The position numbers were made by a program, and so were the translations under genes. DNA of 64,000 bases from Bacillus sp. FJAT-44742 (GTDB taxonomy: Bacteria > Bacillota > Bacilli > Bacillales > Marinococcaceae), in NCBI RefSeq assembly GCF_002797315.1, contig NZ_KZ454936.1:1735133-1799132 (forward strand). Direction: 5' to 3'. Shown here one piece after another: positions 54,075 through 62,907 of the stretch. The notes beneath the pieces were generated by a model. The model was not told the origin of the DNA. It did no database searches and saw only the letters and a list, made by a program, of their open reading frames with translations. How positions within the stretch are numbered: the first letter of the stretch is position 1; each line of letters starts with the position of its first letter.

Positions 54075-55424
54075 TTATTCAATACCGCATGATTCAGCTA
54101 AAATATCTACTACATGAACTCCTTGGACTTTCCCTTCTAAACCTGCCCTTTTGATTCCCAGCCTCATTTGCAACAAACAACCTGGGTTACTAGAGGCAAT
54201 AGTAGTGGCTGTTGTTTCCTTCGCATATCCCATTTTTTTATCCAGTATTTTCATGGACTCCTCGTAATGTATAAGATTGTAAATTCCCCCAGAAGCACAG
54301 CACTCGTTACTTTTTTCCATCTCAATATATTCTGCTCCAGGAATCGAAGCTAATAATTCCTCAGGAGCCCCCGTCACTTTTTGGACATTCGTTAAGTGAC
54401 AGGATGGCTGATAGGTGATTCTCCCTTTCCACTCCTTTTTAAAAGGAAGTGGGCCAAGCTCTACAAAAATCTCAGACACATCTTTTGATGCAGTGGAAAA
54501 CCGTGAAGCCCTTTTCTTCCAATCAGGATCATCCTTTAATAAATGGTCATACTCCCGGAGGATAGCCCCACAGCCTCCCGCGTTATTAATAATATAATCA
54601 GCTTCTGTTTCTTCAAACGCTTTAATATTTTCTTTTGCAAGATCTTTAGAAATCGAACTGTAACCCTGGTGAGCGTGAAGCGCTCCACAGCAATTTTGCT
54701 TATTTGAAATATGAACCTCACAGCCAATGTGCCTTAATAATTCAATAGTTAAGCGGTTCGTTCTGTTTAAAACTGCCTCCGAAACGCAGCCGGTAAAAAA
54801 AGCAACTGTTGCTTTCTTTTCCATATAGGGTTCTAGTACCTTGCCTCTTTTCACCCTTTTTCCTGGCCCTTCCACTGAAGGCAATATTTTTTCAATTTCA
54901 CCGATTGGTTCTGATATTTTTGAAAGTAGATTTGTCTTCCCAACAAGATTGCTTAGACCAGACCTTTGGTAAAGCCACGTTGCATTCCCCCCAGCCCGTA
55001 TAAGTCCTGGCCGTGTAAATACCTGTCGCAGTAGAATTCCTTTCAAACCTTCTGCCTTTGTTGTTTGCTTTGTATCTTCTTCATACTCCTTAATCGTATC
55101 TTTGGCTGACTCAAGTATATGACCATAAGGTACGTTTACAGGGCAAGCTGTTTCACAGGCTCTGCAGCCAAGACATAAATCAATCGGTTCAGATAAATCT
55201 TGTGATAGATCAATCTTTCCCTCAGCCGCCATTTTCACCAGGTTAATTCTCCCTCGGGGAGATGCTGATTCTTTCCCCATGGACATGTAGGTAGGACAAG
55301 AAGGCAGGCAATAACCGCATTGAATACACTGGTTAGTCGCACGGTATGCTAAATCATAGAGCTGGTGTGAGTGTACCTTTTGTTCTTTTTCCCATTTCTT
55401 TGTTTCTTCCTGTGTTGCAGCCAT
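54075..55424 (-). CDS. glcF: Glycolate oxidase iron-sulfur subunit GlcF
   Basis: Electron-transfer subunit of 449 residues. Two 4Fe-4S clusters are bound by CIQCGYCLPSCP (about residues 34-45) and CLGCRACETACP (about 83-94). Two CCG domains follow (NCCGALHAHQG and ECCASGG), as in heterodisulfide-reductase-like proteins. Its ATG directly abuts the glcD stop codon. It transfers electrons from GlcD to the membrane quinone pool. Lactate dehydrogenase LldEF-type proteins are similar, but the pairing with GlcD is decisive. Confidence 0.9.
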   Translation of the reverse strand: MAATQEETKKWEKEQKVHSHQLYDLAYRATNQCIQCGYCLPSCPTYMSMGKESASPRGRINLVKMAAEGKIDLSQDLSEPIDLCLGCRACETACPVNVPYGHILESAKDTIKEYEEDTKQTTKAEGLKGILLRQVFTRPGLIRAGGNATWLYQRSGLSNLVGKTNLLSKISEPIGEIEKILPSVEGPGKRVKRGKVLEPYMEKKATVAFFTGCVSEAVLNRTNRLTIELLRHIGCEVHISNKQNCCGALHAHQGYSSISKDLAKENIKAFEETEADYIINNAGGCGAILREYDHLLKDDPDWKKRASRFSTASKDVSEIFVELGPLPFKKEWKGRITYQPSCHLTNVQKVTGAPEELLASIPGAEYIEMEKSNECCASGGIYNLIHYEESMKILDKKMGYAKETTATTIASSNPGCLLQMRLGIKRAGLEGKVQGVHVVDILAESCGIE

Positions 55425-56828
55425 TTATGTAAGCACCACCTTGATTTGTCCTTCTTTTGCAAACATTTTACCAGGATTTAAAACATTATTAGGATCCCAT
55501 GCATGTTTAATAGATTTTAAGAGTGCAACCCCTTCTTTTCCGTATTCCCGTTCCAAATAAGGAGCTTTTAATGTTCCGATTCCATGTTCCCCTGACAAGG
55601 TTCCCCCTAGATCCAGTGCCGCCTGAAAGATATCACCCACAGCATCTTCTACCCGCTTCATCTCTTCTATGTTGGTTTTGTCTGTAATAATATTTGGGTG
55701 AAGGTTGCCATCTCCTGCATGTCCAAATACTACTAGATTTAAATGGTAGCGATCGCGAATGTCATTAAGCTTCTCCATCATTTCAGGAATTTTGCTTCGA
55801 GGAACTGTTGCATCTTCCGATATTTTAGTTGGACCGAGTTGAGTGATTGCCGGAGATACTTTTTTTCTCGCTGTCCATATATCGTTTCTTTCCTTTTCAC
55901 TCTCCGCTACTTTAATTGTTAGTGCTCCAATTTCTTCACAGATTTCACGACTCTGCTCTATTTCCTCCTGAAGGGCCAGAGGATGTCCGTCAACTTCAAG
56001 TATCAACAAAGCTCCGGCGTTAACAGGAAGTCCGCTCGGTTCAAAATGTTCCACAGCGCGGATACAAGCATTGTCCATCAATTCCATTGCTGCGGGAAGA
56101 ATTCCCTGAGAAAGAATTTTCGTAATAGCCCTCCCACAATCAACTGGATTGTGAAAGGTGGCCATCATTGTTTTTCTGTCTTTTGGTTTTGGAATCAGCC
56201 GGAGGGTTGCTTCTGTAACGATTCCAAGGAGGCCTTCGGAGCCGGTAATTAAGCGCGTTAGATCAAACCCTGTAACGTTCTTTACTGTTTTCCCTCCCAC
56301 TCTGACAATTTCACCCGTAGGCGTGACCACTTCCATACCGATAACATATTCCTTTGTTGTTCCGTACTTTAGTCCTTTCGGACCGCTCGAATTTTCAAGT
56401 ATGTTTCCCGCTATGGTAGAAACATGAGCACTGCTTGGGTCTGGCGGATAAAAAAGCCCGGCTTTCTCAGCTTCATTATGAATGTCAGAAGTAAGTACAC
56501 CTGGAGATGTAATAGCAATCATATTTTCCTTATCAATAATCAGTTTGTCGCGCATCTGAGACATATCAAGAACCAAACCGCCTTCTACTGGCAGCGGCCC
56601 TCCACTTAAAGAGGTGGCAGATCCTCTTGGATAAAGAGGGAATACGTATTGATTGGCAAGCTTTACTATCTCGCTGATTTCCTGTGCACTTGACGGTTGG
56701 GCTACTCCTTCAGGTAGATATTCACCAAAAGAAGCATCAAAGCTATAACAGTAACGATCAGATAATTCAAAGTGCAGTTTATTTGTTGGTAAGATCTTTT
56801 TTAACTTATTTTTCACTTCTTCGTTCAT
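55425..56828 (-). CDS. glcD: Glycolate oxidase FAD-linked subunit GlcD
   Basis: FAD enzyme of 467 residues oxidising glycolate (or D-lactate) to the keto acid. The FAD_binding_4 domain shows YPRGSATSLSGG and FYPPDPSSAHVSTIAGN; the C-terminal FAD-oxidase domain shows GHAGDGNLHPNI and GEHGIGTLKAPYL. GAGAGGAG precedes the ATG. It is the first gene of glcDF; no glcE is seen, as is usual in Bacillus, where GlcD alone carries FAD. Glyoxylate made here could be reduced by the enzyme at 43 kb. Confidence 0.9.
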   Translation of the reverse strand: MNEEVKNKLKKILPTNKLHFELSDRYCYSFDASFGEYLPEGVAQPSSAQEISEIVKLANQYVFPLYPRGSATSLSGGPLPVEGGLVLDMSQMRDKLIIDKENMIAITSPGVLTSDIHNEAEKAGLFYPPDPSSAHVSTIAGNILENSSGPKGLKYGTTKEYVIGMEVVTPTGEIVRVGGKTVKNVTGFDLTRLITGSEGLLGIVTEATLRLIPKPKDRKTMMATFHNPVDCGRAITKILSQGILPAAMELMDNACIRAVEHFEPSGLPVNAGALLILEVDGHPLALQEEIEQSREICEEIGALTIKVAESEKERNDIWTARKKVSPAITQLGPTKISEDATVPRSKIPEMMEKLNDIRDRYHLNLVVFGHAGDGNLHPNIITDKTNIEEMKRVEDAVGDIFQAALDLGGTLSGEHGIGTLKAPYLEREYGKEGVALLKSIKHAWDPNNVLNPGKMFAKEGQIKVVLT

Positions 56829-56907
56829 TCAAAATACTCCTCTCTCACCACGTATACTTAATAGTAATAAAATTTTCTCACAAATAAAAAAATAAATCCC
56901 TATGAAG

Positions 56908-56962
56908 AAAAAAATCCCTCTTGAAAACTTTCAAGAGGAGTTCCATTCCGATTAGGAATGGA
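56908..56962 (-). terminator. Two adjacent hairpins, the first with terminator character
   Basis: CCTCTTGAAA/TTTCAAGAGG (56917-56938) is followed on the minus strand by GATTTTTTTC. Three bases away TCCATTCC/GGAATGGA (56942-56962) forms a second perfect stem with a five-base loop. They lie 345 bases past the ABC permease stop and 80 bases before glcD. The rest of 56829-57307 shows no gene. Confidence 0.6.
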
Positions 56963-57307
56963 GATACATATTAATGGTTGTATCAATGAGAGAAGGAGCT
57001 CTGGCCAAATTGGTTACCTAAAAGCTGAATAGTGTAAAGCTCTTCTTCCTTGCTATACTTAGCTGCTGAGTTTATTTCCCTTACTATCTTACTATGCTTA
57101 GCGAGTGGGAAACGGCCTTAGTGTGAGGTAAACTTTTTACATTTCCCAGCCCTAACTATATTCAGTATGTTATTAAAGAAGGCATATTAATCAAATGATC
57201 AATACGCCTCAACGTTGTTTCTTCATAAGTGGCTCATTACTTCAAAAGCAACTTGATGTTAAGCATTGAAAATGCCTTTTTCACTCCTCCTCTTCATCTT
57301 AGCCCTA

Positions 57308-58135
57308 TTACTTTTTATTTCGGTATAAATACATCGTCAGGGGAGCAAAGATCACAAGAAAAATAGCCGAGGCAAAAAACACCCATGCGATTGCTTCTCC
57401 AGTCACATTTCCGTGCATAAACCCTCGTACTGCATCTACAAGTAAGGAAATGGGGTTCACATCCACAAAGCTTTCAAGCCAGGAAGGTAACGTTTCCGGA
57501 TCAACAAAGACATTACTTACAAACGTCAGTGGAAAAAGAAACATAAAACTAACCATCATGAGGGATTTTTCTGAACGCATGATGATACCCAGTGTCGTCC
57601 ACACCCACGATAAACAGAAGCAGAAAATAAGGATCATGCCAACCGCTCCTAAAACTCCGATGAATCCACCTTCCGGCCGGAAGCCAAGAATAAAGCCAAG
57701 GCCTAACATAATGGCAGAAGCCCCAGAATACCGAATCATATCTACCAGAAGCGCGCCAACCAGCGCAGATGGCAACCAAATGGGCAGTGTCCTGAAACGG
57801 TCAAAAATACCTTTACGAATATCATTATTTAAATCGATACCTGTGTACATTGTAATTTGAGCTACCGTCATAACGAGAATACCTGGCAAGAGAAATTGGA
57901 GGTATTCACTGGTAGATCCAGCAATGGCTCCCCCAAATAGGTATGTAAACATAAGGAGAAAAATCACAGGAAATACTGTAACATCAAACAATTGCTCGGG
58001 CACATGCTTTATTCTTAGGAGGGCCCTTGATGAAAAGGTTAAAGAGGAAGAGAGTGCTGTAGGGCGTTCAGGCCGATTTCGCGAAGTAATGGCCTTTTGT
58101 AATTCTGCTTCTCTAATCTCATTTGGCTGGTTCAT
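57308..58135 (-). CDS. ABC-2 type permease, daunorubicin-resistance (DrrB) type
   Basis: Membrane subunit of 275 residues. After a 35-residue cytoplasmic N-terminus there are six helices and the ABC-2 hallmark [25 protein letters not shown] before the last helix, as in DrrB. It should export a hydrophobic compound or lipid with the preceding ATPase. GGAGGAAG precedes the ATG, inside the end of the ATPase gene (17-base overlap). Confidence 0.85.
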   Translation of the reverse strand: MNQPNEIREAELQKAITSRNRPERPTALSSSLTFSSRALLRIKHVPEQLFDVTVFPVIFLLMFTYLFGGAIAGSTSEYLQFLLPGILVMTVAQITMYTGIDLNNDIRKGIFDRFRTLPIWLPSALVGALLVDMIRYSGASAIMLGLGFILGFRPEGGFIGVLGAVGMILIFCFCLSWVWTTLGIIMRSEKSLMMVSFMFLFPLTFVSNVFVDPETLPSWLESFVDVNPISLLVDAVRGFMHGNVTGEAIAWVFFASAIFLVIFAPLTMYLYRNKK

Positions 58136-59096
58136 TTTCTTCCTCCTCTTTCACTTCCGCGTTTTCCCCTGTTAACGTAAGAAATACCTCATCGAGACTT
58201 GGTTTCCCTAATGAAAAGTCACTTACCTGGATGTTTTCATTCACTAACTCACCCAGGGATATGGCAACAAGTGATGCATCGCTCACCTGAGCAGACAAAT
58301 TGCCCCCTTCAGAAGAAGAATGTATCGTAGTTTGAAGCTTATCTTGAAGAATTTCGATGGCTTTCTGCTTATCTTCCGATTGTTCAAGGTGAACATGAAG
58401 CGTTCCGGCTCCAACGGATGCTTTTAATTCACTGCTTGTGCCTTCTGCAATTATTTTCCCTTGATTGATCACGGCAATACGATCCGCCAGTTGGTCTGCT
58501 TCTTCTAAATACTGAGTGGTTAATAAAACAGTAGTACCTGCATTTACCAGGGTGCGGACGATTTCCCAAACCTGGTTACGACTTCTCGGATCAAGACCCG
58601 TAGTCGGCTCATCTAAAAATAAAAGATCCGGGGTAACAATGAGACTTGCTGCAATATCAATTCGCCGCCGCATTCCACCAGAATAATTTTTTACCTGCTT
58701 TTTCGCAGCGTCTTCAAGTCCAAAAGCGATAAGAAGTTCATTTGCTCGGGATTTTGCTTCCTTCCTCGAATAACCCGCAAGCTTAGAAAGGATAACGAGG
58801 TTTTCCACCCCGGTCAAGTCCTCGTCTATGGATGCATATTGTCCAGTTAAACTAATTCGCTCGCGTACCTTTGCTGCATCGGACACAACGTTATGCCCAA
58901 AAATGTGAGCTTCTCCTCCGTCAGGCTGCATTAACGTGGCAAGCATACGAATGGTTGTTGTCTTCCCTGCTCCGTTTGGTCCCAAAAACCCATAAACCAT
59001 TCCTTTTGGAATAGCCAGATCCACTCCGTCCACAGCCCTTTGCTTGCCAAATACTTTTACAAGTCCTTTTGCCTCAACCGCAAAATCATTATTCAC
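58119..59096 (-). CDS. ABC exporter ATP-binding protein, daunorubicin-resistance (DrrA) type
   Basis: ATPase of 325 residues. Walker A is [17 protein letters not shown], the Q-loop is [15 protein letters not shown], the signature is YSGGMRRRI, and Walker B reads [13 protein letters not shown]. The GQYASvDE motif and the DUF4162 C-terminal part are those of DrrA. The protein ends in an acidic tail. GTG 59096 stands six bases after GGGGTGA; the frame extends to 59162 without a ribosome site. Drug, siderophore or lipid export is possible; no biosynthetic cluster is adjacent. Confidence 0.86.
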   Translation of the reverse strand: MNNDFAVEAKGLVKVFGKQRAVDGVDLAIPKGMVYGFLGPNGAGKTTTIRMLATLMQPDGGEAHIFGHNVVSDAAKVRERISLTGQYASIDEDLTGVENLVILSKLAGYSRKEAKSRANELLIAFGLEDAAKKQVKNYSGGMRRRIDIAASLIVTPDLLFLDEPTTGLDPRSRNQVWEIVRTLVNAGTTVLLTTQYLEEADQLADRIAVINQGKIIAEGTSSELKASVGAGTLHVHLEQSEDKQKAIEILQDKLQTTIHSSSEGGNLSAQVSDASLVAISLGELVNENIQVSDFSLGKPSLDEVFLTLTGENAEVKEEEENEPAK

Positions 59097-59593
59097 TATT
59101 CTCACCCCATTTGTTAGTAGTTCCTTAAAAACTACTCTGCACTGCTTACAACTATTTATCAATCCTCTGTTTAGTGGTTTATGATAATATTTCTCATTTA
59201 TTACTTTGATCCATCAACAAAAAGTAAATTTTTTTGGAAAGCAGTCACTTTACTTTTTTTCTAACCGTTTTGTTTAAAGAATTAATATGAAGCTATCGCT
59301 TTTATTCTAGCTTAGTTTCTCTATTTTTCCGAGGGACCTTTTTTCAAGCTCCCTTCTCTGTTTTTTGAAAGAAACAAATACAACCTTGGTGAACAGTATG
59401 CTTGTTGATCGTTGCACAATAAATTTCCGCAAGACTCAAAACTATTATTTGTCAGCATATCTCTTCCTGCTCTTTCATAGTTATAAGCACAACTCTATCA
59501 CTCACAGAAACAATCTCAAGTAGAGGAACAAATGATTTGGACCTTTTTCTTCGTCTGGTTATCCAGGCCAAACTTATTAGGGAGAGTGATCAC
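59097..59593. other. Intergenic region without a supported gene
   Basis: About 500 AT-rich bases between divergent genes; it should hold the drrA-like promoter. No palindrome or terminator of note. Confidence 0.4.
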
Positions 59594-59731
59594 ATGATGT
59601 TATTGCATGCTATGAACTGGTCTATCTTTAAAGCGACTGGAACTGATTTATTGACCATGGGGGTCATTTTATTAACGATGATATCTTTAATTGCATACCA
59701 GATCTTTTTTAAAGATCCAAAAGAGGAATGA
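59594..59731 (+). CDS. Small single-pass membrane protein (45 aa)
   Basis: A short protein with one hydrophobic helix (LLTMGVILLTMISLIAYQIFF shortened here: residues 18-38) and a charged C-terminal tail FKDPKEE. GGGAGAG stands eight bases before ATG 59594. The open frame extends upstream to 59537 but has no signal there. The function is unknown; small one-helix proteins often regulate transporters, and the divergent DrrAB-type exporter lies close. Confidence 0.55.
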   Translation: MMLLHAMNWSIFKATGTDLLTMGVILLTMISLIAYQIFFKDPKEE

Positions 59732-59894
59732 AAGTGTTACATAAGAGCGTATGTTCCTAAGAAAAGCCTTTGTTCTATGCATAAAGACAGAATGAAGTTT
59801 TTTTCCCATTGTGTTATCTGCACAGAAAAAGACAAAACATTCTCAATCCCTTGTCTGATGGAGGCATTTTCTATGTACAGATTTATGAATATAA

Positions 59895-61019
59895 TTATTT
59901 ATTACGTATGAGCCGCTTGACTGTTATTCCTGCTTCTCTTATAGGTTTTGTATAACGCCAGATCCGGCTTTCTTGTATATTCATATACTTATCCTTAAAC
60001 AGTTCTTTTTGTTTCACTAACTCTTTCACTTCATCTTTTAGATTTTCATTTTCTTTATACAGCAGACTAATTTCATTTTTCATGTTTTTCATTTCATTTT
60101 CCAGTCTTTGTGTGGGTTTCAGCTCATTTTCTTTTTTGCTTACTTTCGTCGGTGTACTTGAGTAGGTAGAGAGAGTTTCTGACGAAGTAAACAACCCTGC
60201 GTGTAGTGGAAACACTTCTACTATGTCTTCAGTTTTCGACACTGGCATGGACTTAATTTTTTTTACTTGATTAGCATTGTTACTATCGCTGGCAGAATGA
60301 ACGGTCCTTAGAAAAGTTGGATATTTGGAATCGATGATCGTCGGGCTGACAAAATCAACTTTGGAATGGACCCCGTTGTGATAAATTGTTGGTATCTCAT
60401 TGCCTGTGTTCTTTGTAGCAGGATCGTATGTATTGATATAAGAAAGACCTAAAGCTATTTTAGGGGCATAATGCTTATGGATGGATATGTATTTTTGTAG
60501 TCGATCATCATACAACGCTGAAAAACCATTAGGAAATGTAACACAATATCCTTCAAACTGTGGATCAACGTATTGATTTAAACGTTCTATGAAATGAACA
60601 GATAAGCCATCATCATCATCTAAACGGGTCGTACTATATGTCAGGTCATGATTAAACCTTTTAAGCTCTTCTGTAAAACAGTCAAGGATAATATTATCAA
60701 CAGTGTCATACGGAGGAAGAGAAATAACCTTAGCCCAGGGATATGGACGTAGTAAATCTTCTAATTTCTTAAGGTTTTTTTCTGGTAAAAGCTCAGAAGT
60801 CAAAACTAAGAGAGTAAAATTATCTGCTGTCGGTTCTATTGTTTGGTTAACCAATGATGGGAGAGTTACATTTTCAAACAGAAATTCATGTTGGGCTAAA
60901 CGATTAGCATTAAAGAGTTGCTCTTTATAGTTATCGAACTCCTGCCTTCCGATTTGCCATTCTACCCCTTCTTTAGTTAATAAGCTGTATCGCATGATTA
61001 CAAAATTATGTTTTTTCAT
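59895..61019 (-). CDS. Putative rhamnosyltransferase-family protein with C-terminal coiled coil
   Basis: Protein of 374 residues. The N-terminal 260 residues fit the 'putative rhamnosyl transferase' family (PF11316), with TTRLDDDDGLSVHFI holding the Asp-rich nucleotide-sugar site. A variable linker follows (260-315), then a coiled coil (about 320-355, ENEMKNMKNEISLLYKEN), and the end SRIWRYTKPIREAG, typical of wall-polysaccharide glycosyltransferases. ATG 61019 has AGGAGG upstream; the frame to 61094 lacks one. No other polysaccharide genes are beside it. The acceptor is unknown. Confidence 0.75.
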   Translation of the reverse strand: MKKHNFVIMRYSLLTKEGVEWQIGRQEFDNYKEQLFNANRLAQHEFLFENVTLPSLVNQTIEPTADNFTLLVLTSELLPEKNLKKLEDLLRPYPWAKVISLPPYDTVDNIILDCFTEELKRFNHDLTYSTTRLDDDDGLSVHFIERLNQYVDPQFEGYCVTFPNGFSALYDDRLQKYISIHKHYAPKIALGLSYINTYDPATKNTGNEIPTIYHNGVHSKVDFVSPTIIDSKYPTFLRTVHSASDSNNANQVKKIKSMPVSKTEDIVEVFPLHAGLFTSSETLSTYSSTPTKVSKKENELKPTQRLENEMKNMKNEISLLYKENENLKDEVKELVKQKELFKDKYMNIQESRIWRYTKPIREAGITVKRLIRNK

Positions 61020-61191
61020 AAAAATGCCTCCTTTTCCAATTCGTTTTACTAGTAAAGTGTCATCGAATACATAAAATTTATTATTGCATGACATTCTATT
61101 ATAAATGATTCATAGAAAAAAGTACGCCCTATAAAACTGATTTCCAATAGAAAAGATGCCATAACCGCTTTGTTTTATTACCTGCCAGTTC

Positions 61192-62055
61192 TTAGGCTGC
61201 CAATTCCTCTATTAAAATAATGTGTAATTCTTCTACCTCAATTCCTGTGGCTGAATAAAAGCCTATATTAAAACTTCCGGATTTTTTTGTTTCTTTTATA
61301 ATATCTTGTATAATTCTTATACCGTATTTCTCGATAAGATAATCAATCGCAAGAAAGCTTTGCCCATAAATATCTCCATTTTCTATTTTTTTCGCTTCGT
61401 CCCATGTTTTTTTATCCTTTATCTGACTAAAAGGAAGGATTTTCGTTTTCGATTCAACTTCACTATCATTTCCCACATATTCGCTTAACCCTTCTTCAAA
61501 CCATATAGGAATCTCACTTTGGTCTATTCCTGCATCCTTGATTCTTTGTCTGAAGGCATAGTGAGTGTATTCATGCATAATAGTAGATTGGAGTTCAAAT
61601 ACAATCATTTTTTCTCCTGCAAGGATGGCTTCTTTATCATGCAGCAGGAATCCTATGAACTTTTCATCGTCTTTGTAGTACCCATCTGCATCTGTTACAC
61701 CAGCCAGTTCTGTGAGTTCTTCTTGAGCACCTAATACTACAGCATCTACCTGTCTTTTATTATAGCTTCCTAGAAGTTGTTCATTTTTTCTCATCGCCTG
61801 TTTAAAGGCATCCTTAGTTAGAGAAAGGATTTCCTCCTCTTTTTGAGGATAATAAATGTGAACATGACCATACACTGCTTTTTCTCTCTTGTGCTTAATT
61901 TCCTTTTCTTTTTCACGATCAAAAGTTTCGGCAGTTGAGGACTGTAAAAATTCACGTTGAAACTGATCATTCTCTATGGGAAGCATCGCAAAAATGCCTC
62001 CTGCCATTATGGCTCCAGAGAGAATAATACTTGTTATCTTTACTTCTTTTCTCAT
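61192..62055 (-). CDS. Membrane-anchored zinc metallopeptidase (peptidase MA-like)
   Basis: Protein of 287 residues with an N-terminal membrane anchor (about residues 7-26) and an extracellular domain. The gluzincin motif is H161-E-Y-T-H165 with the third ligand in EEGLSEY 27 residues later. The strand before it (AGEKMIVFELQSTIMHE) and the YGQSFLAIDYLIEKYG repeat after it match the peptidase MA family. ATG 62055 has GAGGG eight bases upstream; the frame opens seven codons earlier with TTG. Substrate unknown. Confidence 0.8.
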   Translation of the reverse strand: MRKEVKITSIILSGAIMAGGIFAMLPIENDQFQREFLQSSTAETFDREKEKEIKHKREKAVYGHVHIYYPQKEEEILSLTKDAFKQAMRKNEQLLGSYNKRQVDAVVLGAQEELTELAGVTDADGYYKDDEKFIGFLLHDKEAILAGEKMIVFELQSTIMHEYTHYAFRQRIKDAGIDQSEIPIWFEEGLSEYVGNDSEVESKTKILPFSQIKDKKTWDEAKKIENGDIYGQSFLAIDYLIEKYGIRIIQDIIKETKKSGSFNIGFYSATGIEVEELHIILIEELAA

Positions 62056-62487
62056 AGGCTTTTCCCTCGTTATCAATTAAGTAGTAGGTAACCTTTCAAC
62101 TATTATTTTTTGTAGCATGTATACCCTCAGTTTTAAATCAATAACTTGTTTCTATAGAATGATCCTTTTTTGCTATGTAAGTTCTCATACTTTATACCCT
62201 CATTTCTGCCTTCCCTATTAAAAGCCGACTATCTTTTCTAGTTTACTGAAAGCACTTAGTTTCGATAAGACGAGTAAAGAGCTGTCTTTATTAAGAAATT
62301 TCATTTTCTTTGTATATAGGGACAGAATTATATCAGATGACATAAAATCATGTCCTCTTTCCGACTACAAGTGCAAAAGAAGTCGAATGGCCCTTTTTCC
62401 CCTGTATTTCCCATGGTAGGATAAAACAAAAGAGGACGGAACAATTGACCGTCAGTACAAACCGTTACATGAAAGGGGAAAGATCTG
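62056..62487. other. Intergenic region without a supported gene
   Basis: About 430 bases between divergent genes. No convincing promoter or hairpin could be fixed. Confidence 0.4.
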
Positions 62488-62859
62488 ATGAATCTACCGA
62501 TTCCGATTCTTTGCAAAGGAGACCGTATAGTTTTCCATTCAGGAAACATCTATGAAATTGAGCTTTCAGCGGTCACCGGGTTATATCATTCCTCTTCTAT
62601 TCGTCTGAATTGGATAAACAAACCACTAGTATATTTTCCTAAGGATGATGAGTTCCAGGGAAAACGATGGGAAAACCTCCGCCAGCTTCAATCATGGGCT
62701 GAAGAACATGCTGACTCTATTTCCAGCATTGAAAAAACAGAAAGAAGCCAGCCTATTCCTGCCTACGCAACCTTGTCTACTGAGGAAGCTCATCATGAGG
62801 CACTTCGAGAAGAAGTCGATAGATCAAGACTTCAAGCTTTCCTTACCCAATTCTCATAA
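62488..62859 (+). CDS. Hypothetical protein (123 aa)
   Basis: I do not recognise this protein. It is soluble; the N-terminal half is probably beta-rich (LCKGDRIVFHSGNIYEIEL), the C-terminal half helical and charged (STEEAHHEALREEVDRSRL). AAAGGGGAAAG precedes the ATG, and a clean terminator follows. It converges on the acidic repeat protein. No partner suggests a role. Confidence 0.65.
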   Translation: MNLPIPILCKGDRIVFHSGNIYEIELSAVTGLYHSSSIRLNWINKPLVYFPKDDEFQGKRWENLRQLQSWAEEHADSISSIEKTERSQPIPAYATLSTEEAHHEALREEVDRSRLQAFLTQFS

Positions 62860-62867
62860 TCATATTG

Positions 62868-62898
62868 AAAACAACCCAGCCACTTGACTGGGTTGTTT
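62868..62898. terminator. Bidirectional terminator
   Basis: AAACAACCCAG pairs with CTGGGTTGTTT around an eight-base loop. It serves the gene at 62488 and the convergent repeat protein. Confidence 0.9.
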
Positions 62899-62907
62899 AT
62901 TGTTTTA

